A stretch of DNA of 64,000 nucleotides from G963677185 sp963677185 (GTDB taxonomy: Bacteria > Bacillota > Syntrophomonadia > Syntrophomonadales > Syntrophomonadaceae), in contig OY781889.1 in the NCBI GenBank assembly GCA_963677185.1, positions 1,116,001-1,180,000 of the forward strand, read 5' to 3'. The stretch's first letter is position 1. The number at the start of each line of letters is the position of its first letter. Both the position numbers and the translations under genes were made by a program. Positions 9,087-16,807 of this stretch are shown piece after piece. The notes below the pieces were generated by a model, which was not told the origin of the DNA, ran no database searches, and saw nothing but the letters and a program-made list of their open reading frames with translations.

Positions 9087-9994
9087 TGGATTGTGCAGTA
9101 TCTACAGAAGGATTGTGCAAAGCATTCGGAGAATTCTACGCTGTTCGGGATGTGAGCATGGCTATAGAGCCCGGCGTTATAACCGGTTTTTTAGGCCCGA
9201 ACGGTGCCGGCAAAACCACTCTTATCAGGATACTGTGCGGACTGATTATGCCAACCGGTGGTGATGCCAGGGTCCTGGGATATGATGTCCGCAGCCAGGC
9301 TGATCTAATTAAACAGCATATCGGTTATATGTCTCAAAAATTCAGCCTTTATGACGATCTTAACGTAACCCAGAACCTGGAATTTTTTGCGGGGGTTTAC
9401 GGAGTGCGGAATCACCGGCGCAAGCAACGAATTGACGCCATGCTGGAAATAGCGGGGTTACAGAATTTGCGCAACGAAGTAGTTAAGAATTTGACTCCAG
9501 GACACCGTCAAAGACTGGCCCTGGCCGCAGCGATGGTGGCCGAGCCGCGGTTGATTTTCCTGGATGAACCCACCAGCGGAGTCAGCCCCCTGGTGCGCAG
9601 GGAGTTTTTTAATATTATTCATAACCTGGCTGTCAGTGGGACGACGGTTATTGTATCAACCCACTTTATGGATGAGGCGGAACGCTGCGATCATATTGCA
9701 TTTATGTCTCAAGGCCGCCTGCTGGCTTATAATAGCCCGGACCGCCTGAAAGAGGATTTTATCAAGGGATGCCTGGTGGAAATACCGGTGGATAATCCCA
9801 TTAAGGCCATGGAACAGATTGAAGGCCAGCCCTGGGTGAAAGACAGCTTCCTATATGGGGCGTACATACATGTCTTGCTGGAGAGTGAAAAAGAGATACC
9901 CCTGGTTGAGCAGGAGCTGGGCCTGGAGGTGCAGCCGGTTCAGTCCAGCTTGCAGGAGGTTTTTTTAACCCTGGCGAAAAAACGCCACGAATAA
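9086..9994 (+). CDS. ABC transporter ATP-binding protein with degenerate signature (YbhF C-terminal-half-like)
   Basis: The second 302-residue ATPase of the operon has an intact Walker A GPNGAGKTT and Walker B LIFLDEPTSGVSPLVRR. Its ABC signature reads LTPGHRQR instead of LSGGQ/LSGGM, and the D-loop has SP in place of DP. Such asymmetry is common in heterodimeric ABC exporters, where one of the two composite ATP sites is degenerate. The start overlaps the stop of the first ATPase (TAATG), so translation is coupled. The permease gene follows after 51 bases. Confidence 0.88.
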   Translation: MDCAVSTEGLCKAFGEFYAVRDVSMAIEPGVITGFLGPNGAGKTTLIRILCGLIMPTGGDARVLGYDVRSQADLIKQHIGYMSQKFSLYDDLNVTQNLEFFAGVYGVRNHRRKQRIDAMLEIAGLQNLRNEVVKNLTPGHRQRLALAAAMVAEPRLIFLDEPTSGVSPLVRREFFNIIHNLAVSGTTVIVSTHFMDEAERCDHIAFMSQGRLLAYNSPDRLKEDFIKGCLVEIPVDNPIKAMEQIEGQPWVKDSFLYGAYIHVLLESEKEIPLVEQELGLEVQPVQSSLQEVFLTLAKKRHE

Positions 9995-10045
9995 GGAGAG
10001 TTTGAAGACAGGCACGATCTGTTTGGAAAAGGGGGCGACTGACTG

Positions 10046-11158
10046 ATGGGCCGTATTCTGGCTATCGCTAAAAAAGAAGTGCTGCATATCCGGCGCGATC
10101 GCGCCACTCTGGCCTTGACTTTCCTGCTGCCCTTTGTTCAGCTGCTGCTGCTGGGCTTTGCCATTCAGACCGAGGTCAAGCATATTTCTACGGTGGTTTT
10201 TGATCAGAGCATGTCGGAAGAGAGCCGCAGCATCGTGGAGACATATGTGGCTACCGGGTATTTTGACATTAATTATACTGCAGCCAGTTATGAAGAAGTC
10301 ACTTATCTGATTGACAGCGGAGCCGCCAAAGTGGGAATTATTTTCCCGGCGGATTTTGATGTCGATATGAAGAGGCAGCGGGGGGCGTCCATGCAGGTTC
10401 TGGTAGATGCCAGCGATAATATTGTTTCTAACCAGGCGATTGCCATTTCCAATGCCATTGGCTTAATGAAATCCCGGGAGATTCTGGCTCAAAAAATCGG
10501 GGGCCAGATGAGCATGCCGCTGAGCATTGAAACCCGGCCCTGGTACAATCCGGACGGAATCACCGCGTATTACATGATTCCCGGCCTGCTGGGCGTAATC
10601 CTTACCATGACCATGGTAATCATGACTTCAGTGGCGATAGTGCGCGAGAGGGAGCGCGGCACCCTGGAACAGCTCATGGTTACTCCGGTGAAATCACTGG
10701 AATTGATGCTGGGCAAGATTATTCCATACATTGTGCTGGGATACATCCAGATAACCATCGCCCTTATAGTGGGGGTGCTCGTTTTTGGCATACCGATAAG
10801 AGGCAGCCTGATCGAGCTCTACATTCTTACTATGGTATTTGTGACTGCTTCGCTGGGCATGGGTCTGATGATATCCACTATCGCCCAGACCCAGATGCAG
10901 GCCTTTCAGATGGCATTTTTCGTAATGCTGCCCAGCATAATATTATCTGGCTTTATTTTCCCCAGGGCGGCCATGCCCCAGATAATTTACTGGATCAGTT
11001 GCGTAATACCGATTACTTACTACCTGGATATAATCCGGGGCATAGTATTGAAGGGGATTGGCATCGAGTTTCTGGCCGGGCAGGTGATTACGCTCTTTGG
11101 TTTCTCAGTGCTGTTTCTGATTGTAAGCACGGTGCGTTTCCAGAAGAAGATAGCCTAA
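10046..11158 (+). CDS. ABC-2 family transporter permease (YbhR/YbhS-like)
   Basis: The 370-residue protein has the ABC-2 layout: one N-terminal membrane segment (ALTFLLPFVQLLLLGFAI, about 26-45), an extracytoplasmic domain of about 140 residues, then five membrane segments. The conserved RERERGTLEQLMVTPV loop sits after the second membrane segment. E. coli ybhFSR encodes two such permeases; only one is present here, so it would act as a homodimer with two different ATPases. The heptamer repeat array overlaps the last base of its stop codon by two bases. Confidence 0.9.
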   Translation: MGRILAIAKKEVLHIRRDRATLALTFLLPFVQLLLLGFAIQTEVKHISTVVFDQSMSEESRSIVETYVATGYFDINYTAASYEEVTYLIDSGAAKVGIIFPADFDVDMKRQRGASMQVLVDASDNIVSNQAIAISNAIGLMKSREILAQKIGGQMSMPLSIETRPWYNPDGITAYYMIPGLLGVILTMTMVIMTSVAIVRERERGTLEQLMVTPVKSLELMLGKIIPYIVLGYIQITIALIVGVLVFGIPIRGSLIELYILTMVFVTASLGMGLMISTIAQTQMQAFQMAFFVMLPSIILSGFIFPRAAMPQIIYWISCVIPITYYLDIIRGIVLKGIGIEFLAGQVITLFGFSVLFLIVSTVRFQKKIA

Positions 11159-11513
11159 AACGTGAGACGGGAGACGGAAGACGGGAGACGGAAGACGGGA
11201 GACGGAAGACGTGAGACGGGAAACGGGAAACGGAAGACGTGAGACGAGAGACGAGAGACGGAAGACGAGAGACGGGAAACGGGAAACGGAAGACCAGAGA
11301 CGGAAGACGTGAGACGGAAGACGAGAGACGGAAGACGTGAGACGGGAAACGGAAGACGGAAGACGTGAGACGTAAGACGTGAGACGGAAGACGAGAGACG
11401 GGAGACGGAAGACGGAAGACGAGAGACGAGAGACGAGAGACGGGAAATGTGAGACGGAAGACGGGAGACGGAAGACGGGAGACGAGAGACGAGAGACGGG
11501 AGACGAGAGACGG
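11157..11513 (+). repeat. Heptanucleotide tandem repeat array, 51 units
   Basis: Reading from 11157 in steps of seven, 51 units follow without a single shift in register. Nearly all fit RARACGN: GAGACGG, AAGACGG, GAAACGG, AAGACGT and GAGACGA are the common forms; one unit is AAGACCA and one is GAAATGT. The plus strand is almost all purines broken by one C per unit. The array starts at the permease stop codon and ends 36 bases before the TetR start, inside the operon. It lacks the spacer/repeat alternation of a CRISPR. Because the unit is 7 bases, each gain or loss shifts reading frames through the array. Confidence 0.95.
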
Positions 11514-11549
11514 GACAATCAAACGAAAAACAGGTTGAGGATGGAGACT

Positions 11550-12158
11550 ATGAACGCTCAAGAAAAAGTGTTGAATGCCTGCCAAAAATTATGGCATACA
11601 CGAGGAGTGAGGGATTTTACCATGGATGAGCTGGCTGCTGAAGCCGGTCTATCCAAACGTACCGTGTACAAGTATTTTCGCAGCAAGGAAGAGATTATCG
11701 AAGCGGTTGTGGACCAGATGATCTCTGACATTTGTGTTCAGAGCGATCGCTTTATTGATGAAGGACTGAGAACAGACATGGTTATTGTTGATACTATCAA
11801 TTATCTTTTTCAGCGGGCCAGTTTCCTTACCAACAAACGCTCTCTGGAGGATGTATCCCGGTATTATCCGCATATCTGGGATAAGATTAATAAATTCCGG
11901 GCTGAAAGGCTGGATTATGCGGTGAAGATTATGATTTCAAAAAATCCCGATTCGAATTTGCAAAGCCTTGATATCCGTATTGTGCAGACGATAATCAAGT
12001 CGGCCATAATTAATGTACTGGATCCGCAGTTTATCCTGGAAAACGGCTTCACATTCCAGGAAGCCGCCCAACAGGTAAGCCGGATACTAATCCACATGTT
12101 TATGACTCCAGGTCACTGTTATTCGGACGTTAAAGCCGTTGAGGCGAGTCCTGTATAG
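11550..12158 (+). CDS. TetR-family transcriptional regulator
   Basis: The 202-residue protein starts with a TetR-type DNA-binding domain: FTMDELAAEAGLSKRTVYKYFRSKEEI is the helix-turn-helix and following helix. The rest is an all-helical ligand-binding domain. ATG 11550 is chosen because GAGG lies 9 bases upstream; ATG 11541 is an alternative. The frame is also open back to GTG 11379 inside the repeat array, giving an Arg/Glu/Asp/Lys-rich extension that is probably not translated. As the last gene of an efflux operon it resembles the CecR arrangement in E. coli, where a TetR protein controls ybhGFSR. The inverted repeat at 7008-7035 is its likely operator. Confidence 0.88.
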   Translation: MNAQEKVLNACQKLWHTRGVRDFTMDELAAEAGLSKRTVYKYFRSKEEIIEAVVDQMISDICVQSDRFIDEGLRTDMVIVDTINYLFQRASFLTNKRSLEDVSRYYPHIWDKINKFRAERLDYAVKIMISKNPDSNLQSLDIRIVQTIIKSAIINVLDPQFILENGFTFQEAAQQVSRILIHMFMTPGHCYSDVKAVEASPV

Positions 12159-12527
12159 GGGAAGTAAAACCGTCCAATTGCTTACACAGCAAAACCACCA
12201 CATTGACCGCCCTCCATTGGTCCCTATTTGACTGGCAATATCAGACCAATCAACCAGTCGATAATTGTTATTGATATTGTCACTCAATTCGCTTAATGTG
12301 CAGCAATAACGCCTGAAAAAATGGAATGTCCCATGACATCTGCCGGAAATGAATGTTAACTTCGCGCTGCCATTTGTATCATAAAAATACACGTAAATAA
12401 AAAGAAAATATGTTTTATTACACCCTTATGGCACGAATAATCAGAAAAAGGGCTTGCGCATAGGACTATTTCATTATATTATATAGGACATATCAGCAAA
12501 TGCGACGGTAAATATTTGATGATCTCA
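12159..12527. other. AT-rich intergenic region without a recognised gene
   Basis: Between the TetR gene and the promoter of the next gene lie about 370 bases that become AT-rich after 12370. The one open frame (minus, 12087-12392) overlaps the end of tetR, is rich in Cys, Trp and Arg and looks like chance. No hairpin with a T-run or known RNA motif was seen. Confidence 0.5.
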
Positions 12528-12555
12528 TTGCTTAAAATTAGCCACAACTTATAAT
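12528..12555 (+). promoter_or_regulatory. Sigma-A type promoter of the first PAS-GGDEF-HD-GYP gene
   Basis: TTGCTT (12528-12533) and a perfect TATAAT (12550-12555) have 16-base spacing. The start point near 12562 would leave almost no leader for an ATG at 12567, supporting the downstream start at 12624. Confidence 0.6.
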
Positions 12556-12623
12556 AGTATCAGGCAATGTCAGGCCCTGTAATTAATATAGGACCAAGCC
12601 CGGCAAATAGGATGGTAGGGTTT

Positions 12624-14945
12624 ATGGAATTTACGGAACGCGAGCTGCTGCTCGGCCAGGAAAACATCAAGATTCGCGAACAAAATGCAGAACTGCGCAG
12701 GAAGTTGCAGGAGCAGTACCTTCAGATTCGTGAGCTGGAAATGTCACGGCTGCTTCTTGATTCGATTGCAGCTTATTCATCAGATGCATTTATTACCTAT
12801 GATCTGGAAAACCTGACCTGCTTGCAGGCCAGTTCCGCCTGCAAATCCATCCTGGGATACGAACCGAAAGCTCTCGAAGGACGGTTGATAACCGCGCTGC
12901 TTCATCCTGACGATTGCGTGCCTTTTAAAAACGCTGTTAATTCGGCTATGAATGCAACTCCAGCCGAGGTAAAATGCCACTGGCTTCACCAGGATGGCAG
13001 CTATGTTTACCTGGGCATTATTTTATTTGTATCAGATACTGACCACAGCCGGACGGCTGTAGTGCTGATGAACGATTTCAACAGTGCCAGGCAAAGCGAT
13101 GATTATGTTCAAAATCAGAATCAAAAGCTGCGCAATGCCAGGGATGAGCTCAAGCTGGCCAACTCCAGACTCCGGCAAAGTGAAGAAAGCTTGAATATGG
13201 CCATGTGGGCGGCATCGCAGGGCATGTGGGATTGGGATGTTGCCAGCGGGCGCATAATCATAAATGCTCAAATTAACGAAATGCTGGGCTGGTATGACCA
13301 CCCGCTCGAAACAACAATATTGGAGTGGAACCAGATGGTTCATCCCGATGATCGCCAGAGAGTACTGGAAGAGTTTAAAAACCACGCTCTCACCAGAACC
13401 GAAGTTTTCGAGGTCCAATACCGGATCAGGAATTGCCAGCACCGCTACCTCTGGGTTGTGGACCGGGGCCGGGTTATTGCCAGGAACGAAGCCGGCCATG
13501 GTGCCAGAGTGGTAGGAATGAGGCGCGAAATAGGCCGGGAGAAGGCGCTGGAGCTGGAACTGCTGGAAAGCCGCAATCGCTATCGCACGCTTTTAGATAC
13601 TATTCCAGAAATCATTGTGCAGGTGAAAGCCAATGGCTATTTTGTATGGGTTAACGACCAGGGCCGTGAATTTTTCGGCGATCAGGTTATGGAACATAAG
13701 ATACAGGATTATCACGTTAAAAGCTATGCTGGAGAGGATATCATGACCAGCCTGGCCAAGCTGCAAAATCGCAGTAATGAAGCGCTGGTGCTGGAAAATA
13801 AATTTGTTCGAAGAGACGGTCAGCATTGTGTTTTACGCTGGCAATGCAAGCCCATGAAATCGCCGGAGGGCATCTCCTGCATACTGGGCACTGCCCGGGA
13901 CGTTACTGAAATTCGGCGCAACGAAGAAAAGGTGCGCTTTATGAGCTTTCATGACCGCCTCACCGGGGTATATAATCGGGCATTTGTGGAAGAGGAAATG
14001 AACCGCCTGGATGTGGAACGCCAGCTTCCCATCAGCATAATAGTAGGAGACGTCAATGCGCTCAAGCTGACTAACGATACTTTCGGCCATTTCGAAGGCG
14101 ATCGGCTGCTGACCAACCTGGCTGAAATTCTGCGCAAGAATTGCCGCGATGAAGACATCATCGCTCGCTGGGGCGGGGACGAATTCGTTATTTTTCTGCC
14201 CCGGACCTCCCTGGAGGAAGCGGAGCTTATTTGCAGCCGCATTAAGGAAGCCTGCCGGCGCCATCCGGTTGATCCGATCAAGCCGAGCATCGCGATGGGC
14301 ATTGCCACCAAGACGGATATGCTGGACTCATTGTATGGAGTGATAACTGAAGCCGAAAATCACATGTACCAGAACAAACAACTGGAAAGTCATGAATACC
14401 GGCAGGTAATAATCGAATCACTGGAGAAGCGGCTGTATTTGCACAGCAAGGAAAGTCCGGATCATATCGCCCGCCTCAAGAATATGGCCGATTTGTTCGG
14501 GCAGCAACTGGGTCTGTCGTCCCTGGACACTGAACGGCTCAGGCTGCTGGCACGGCTGCACGATATTGGCAACATTTCGATCGATTCGAAAATACTGAAC
14601 AAACGCGGCCCGCTAAGCCCTGAAGAATGGGATATCATCAAGAAGCATCCCGAAATGGGAATGCGTATTGCCCAGTCATCAAATGATCTGTCCTTTTTAA
14701 GTGAAGATATTTTCCACCACCATGAACACTGGGACGGTCAAGGTTATCCGCTGGGCTTGAAAGGCAAGAATATTCCGCTGAAATCACGAATATTTGCCAT
14801 TCTGGACGCCTATGAAGCCATGACCAGCCCACGTCAGTACCGGGATGCATACACTCACGAGCAGGCGCTGGAAGAGATCCGCCACTGTTCTGGCCAGCAT
14901 TTTGATCCCGAGCTGGTTAATCATTTTATTAATATTTTTGATTGA
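12624..14945 (+). CDS. PAS-PAS-PAS-GGDEF-HD-GYP c-di-GMP turnover protein
   Basis: This cytoplasmic sensor has a short coiled coil (residues about 5-40), three PAS-like domains (about 40-135, 190-300 and 320-430), a GGDEF domain with intact RWGGDEF and an HD-GYP domain. The HD-GYP domain carries LHDIGN and HHHEHWDGQGYP. Both a synthase (two GTP to c-di-GMP) and a phosphodiesterase site therefore look complete, except that HDIGK reads HDIGN. ATG 12624 is favoured by the promoter at 12528-12555 and by AGGATGG 8 bases upstream; ATG 12612 and 12567 are open alternatives. No membrane segment is seen, so the PAS domains probably sense a cytoplasmic signal such as redox state or a cofactor. Confidence 0.88.
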   Translation: MEFTERELLLGQENIKIREQNAELRRKLQEQYLQIRELEMSRLLLDSIAAYSSDAFITYDLENLTCLQASSACKSILGYEPKALEGRLITALLHPDDCVPFKNAVNSAMNATPAEVKCHWLHQDGSYVYLGIILFVSDTDHSRTAVVLMNDFNSARQSDDYVQNQNQKLRNARDELKLANSRLRQSEESLNMAMWAASQGMWDWDVASGRIIINAQINEMLGWYDHPLETTILEWNQMVHPDDRQRVLEEFKNHALTRTEVFEVQYRIRNCQHRYLWVVDRGRVIARNEAGHGARVVGMRREIGREKALELELLESRNRYRTLLDTIPEIIVQVKANGYFVWVNDQGREFFGDQVMEHKIQDYHVKSYAGEDIMTSLAKLQNRSNEALVLENKFVRRDGQHCVLRWQCKPMKSPEGISCILGTARDVTEIRRNEEKVRFMSFHDRLTGVYNRAFVEEEMNRLDVERQLPISIIVGDVNALKLTNDTFGHFEGDRLLTNLAEILRKNCRDEDIIARWGGDEFVIFLPRTSLEEAELICSRIKEACRRHPVDPIKPSIAMGIATKTDMLDSLYGVITEAENHMYQNKQLESHEYRQVIIESLEKRLYLHSKESPDHIARLKNMADLFGQQLGLSSLDTERLRLLARLHDIGNISIDSKILNKRGPLSPEEWDIIKKHPEMGMRIAQSSNDLSFLSEDIFHHHEHWDGQGYPLGLKGKNIPLKSRIFAILDAYEAMTSPRQYRDAYTHEQALEEIRHCSGQHFDPELVNHFINIFD

Positions 14946-15056
14946 TTACCAAAAATCCCGCTTGCTTCCATTCTCCAAATCGATAATCATTATTCTTAAG
15001 AAATGAATTAAGCGCTGGCGCTGGCCGCAGTCGTTTACTGGTGAGGAGGTGGCATT

Positions 15057-16190
15057 ATGGCGAGCTTTATGGATCTCTGGCTGAAGGAGGGGCTCAAATA
15101 CCTCAAGGAATTTGAAGACCAGATGGAACAGAGCATTTCCTATTATGACCACGCCGGAAAAACCAGACGCTATATGAAAATCCTGTGGCAGCTTGAAAAT
15201 CCCTATGCATACTGGTCTACCCCCAACCATGTGATCTATGAGCATCACACTTTGAAGCTTCGGCATTTTCCCAACCGCCAGGCTGACCGTGCTTTGCCGG
15301 TGTTGGTGGTTCCTCCCCAGGCCGGGCACCACTCCAATATCTGTGACTATTCAGTTGAACAAAGCATGGTAAGGGTGTTTCATCGCTATGGATATGACGT
15401 ATATGTGTGTCACTGGCTGTCATGCACGCCAGAATACAAAAATTACGGCCTGGAAGAAATGCTCAAGCTTACCAATGAGGCTGTAGATGAAGTGCTCAAG
15501 CAAACCGGTAGCAAGCGCCTGCACCTGGTGGGCGAATGCCAGGGAGGCTGGCAGGCCGCCGTGTATGCCGCCCTGTTTCCGGGAAAAGTCGCAACGCTGG
15601 TATCGGCAGCCGCTCCCGTGGATGTAACTGCAGCCGTGTCTGATATTCGTAATGACTCAATGGCTCCCATGGAGTTCTTCGAATACCTGGTGGCGATCGG
15701 CGGTGGCATGATGGACGGGGAATATATCCTGTGGGGCTTCAAAAACATGCAGCCGGATGAGCATTATGTTCGCAAGTATTACACGCTGTGGAGGATGATT
15801 GATAACGGCGATGAAGAAGGGCTGGAGAATTATGTGCGCTTCCAGAATTGGTTCGAATATACGCAGAAACTGCCCGGACAGTTTTATCTGGATATAATCA
15901 GAAACGTGTTCAAGGAAAACAACCTCACGAAGGCGGGAGCCTTCAGCCTGCTGGGGCGTCCGGTGAACCTTGGCAACATCATTTGCCCGGTGATTATTAT
16001 GGCCGGGCAAAAGGATCACATCACTCCGCCTGCCCAGGCGTTTTCCCTCAAAAACTTCGTAGGCACGGGCCGTAAGGATATAGTGGAAGTCATGACCGAA
16101 GGAGCTCATATCGGAACCATAGAAGGCAATCAGTCCCTGCGGGACAATTGGACGGCTGTAAACGAAGTACTGGGGATGCTCGAGGGCTGA
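15057..16190 (+). CDS. PhaC-like polyhydroxyalkanoate synthase / alpha-beta hydrolase
   Basis: The 377-residue protein has an alpha/beta-hydrolase core with the lipase-like box GECQGG (159-164), where Cys161 replaces the usual Ser. That is the hallmark of PHA synthases, which polymerise 3-hydroxyacyl-CoA. The expected Asp lies in AGQKDHITPP and the His in TEGAHIG. Length is close to class III/IV PhaC (about 360 residues), which need a PhaE or PhaR partner; none is encoded nearby. GAGGAGGTG precedes the ATG. The last codons of the gene are part of the 210-bp repeat at 16183. Storage polymer synthesis is the best guess, but it could be a PhaC-related acyltransferase. Confidence 0.75.
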   Translation: MASFMDLWLKEGLKYLKEFEDQMEQSISYYDHAGKTRRYMKILWQLENPYAYWSTPNHVIYEHHTLKLRHFPNRQADRALPVLVVPPQAGHHSNICDYSVEQSMVRVFHRYGYDVYVCHWLSCTPEYKNYGLEEMLKLTNEAVDEVLKQTGSKRLHLVGECQGGWQAAVYAALFPGKVATLVSAAAPVDVTAAVSDIRNDSMAPMEFFEYLVAIGGGMMDGEYILWGFKNMQPDEHYVRKYYTLWRMIDNGDEEGLENYVRFQNWFEYTQKLPGQFYLDIIRNVFKENNLTKAGAFSLLGRPVNLGNIICPVIIMAGQKDHITPPAQAFSLKNFVGTGRKDIVEVMTEGAHIGTIEGNQSLRDNWTAVNEVLGMLEG

Positions 16191-16392
16191 TGACTGCCGC
16201 TCACCTGGCTCCAGATCCGGCCTCTGTATCCATGCCTTCTCGATGTACGGCCGCACCGCTCAACCAGTCATCCTGACTGAATCCGCTCTTCAGCCATCCT
16301 GGCTTCCGGCGGCCTTCCATCATCGCCGTCACGGACAGATGCCAGGATCCTCCGCAATGGTTCGCAGCAGTAACCAGCCCTCTCGCCGGGAA
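16183..16392 (+). repeat. 210-bp direct repeat, copy 1
   Basis: This segment is identical over 210 bases to 16488-16697. It begins in the last codons of the PhaC-like gene (TGA 16188-16190) and contains potential stems: GATGACTG (16189-16196) with CAGTCATC (16265-16272), a CTGAA/TTCAG hairpin, and ATCCTGGC with GCCAGGAT. The pairings suggest a structured RNA or a small mobile element. No convincing protein is encoded. Confidence 0.9.
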
Positions 16393-16487
16393 ATATAAGA
16401 ACGCTAACGACTGAATGCTAATTGTGAGTGGATGGGGTTGATAAGATCATGAGTGTTGACGCTTATGATGCTCGAGTATGATGCTAA

Positions 16488-16697
16488 AGGGCTGATGACT
16501 GCCGCTCACCTGGCTCCAGATCCGGCCTCTGTATCCATGCCTTCTCGATGTACGGCCGCACCGCTCAACCAGTCATCCTGACTGAATCCGCTCTTCAGCC
16601 ATCCTGGCTTCCGGCGGCCTTCCATCATCGCCGTCACGGACAGATGCCAGGATCCTCCGCAATGGTTCGCAGCAGTAACCAGCCCTCTCGCCGGGAA
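16488..16697 (+). repeat. 210-bp direct repeat, copy 2
   Basis: This is the second perfect copy, offset by 305 bases from copy 1. The 95 bases between the copies include GATGCTCGAG, which also lies just before copy 1 at the end of the PhaC-like gene, so the duplication captured part of the 3' end of that gene. It ends 24 bases before the clpB operator. Confidence 0.9.
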
Positions 16698-16721
16698 GTT
16701 CCGGGCAGTCCATTTGCGCGT

Positions 16722-16738
16722 TTTGACTATTGTTGACT
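16722..16738 (-). promoter_or_regulatory. CtsR-type operator of clpB
   Basis: TTTGACT-ATT-GTTGACT is the reverse complement of the CtsR heptad direct repeat (RGTCAAA-NAN-RGTCAAA) with one mismatch. It overlaps the -35 box of the clpB promoter. CtsR is the class III heat-shock repressor of clp genes in Bacillota. Its gene is not in this window. Confidence 0.72.
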
Positions 16739-16761
16739 AATGCGTCCGGGCATAATATAAT
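16733..16761 (+). promoter_or_regulatory. Sigma-A promoter of clpB
   Basis: TTGACT (16733-16738) and a perfect TATAAT (16756-16761) have the optimal 17-base spacing. Transcription would start about 40 bases before the clpB start codon. Confidence 0.78.
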
Positions 16762-16807
16762 CGATACATAGAATCCCCATTAAAATGATTAATCTGAGGT
16801 GATATGA

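Noticed and set aside
11157..11513. Array considered as a CRISPR or as a minisatellite-coded protein
   Set aside because: There are no unique spacers and the unit is only 7 bases. The extension of the TetR frame into it lacks a ribosome-binding site.
11088..11585. Long minus-strand frames rich in Ser, Arg, Leu and Pro across the heptamer array
   Set aside because: They are the automatic translation of the 7-base repeat in all frames and have no ribosome-binding site or family resemblance.
12087..12392. Open frame on the minus strand behind tetR
   Set aside because: It overlaps the tetR end, has odd composition and no ribosome-binding site.
16548..16736. 62-residue frame inside repeat copy 2
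   Set aside because: Composition is unlike neighbouring genes, there is no ribosome-binding site, and it extends past the repeat into the clpB operator.
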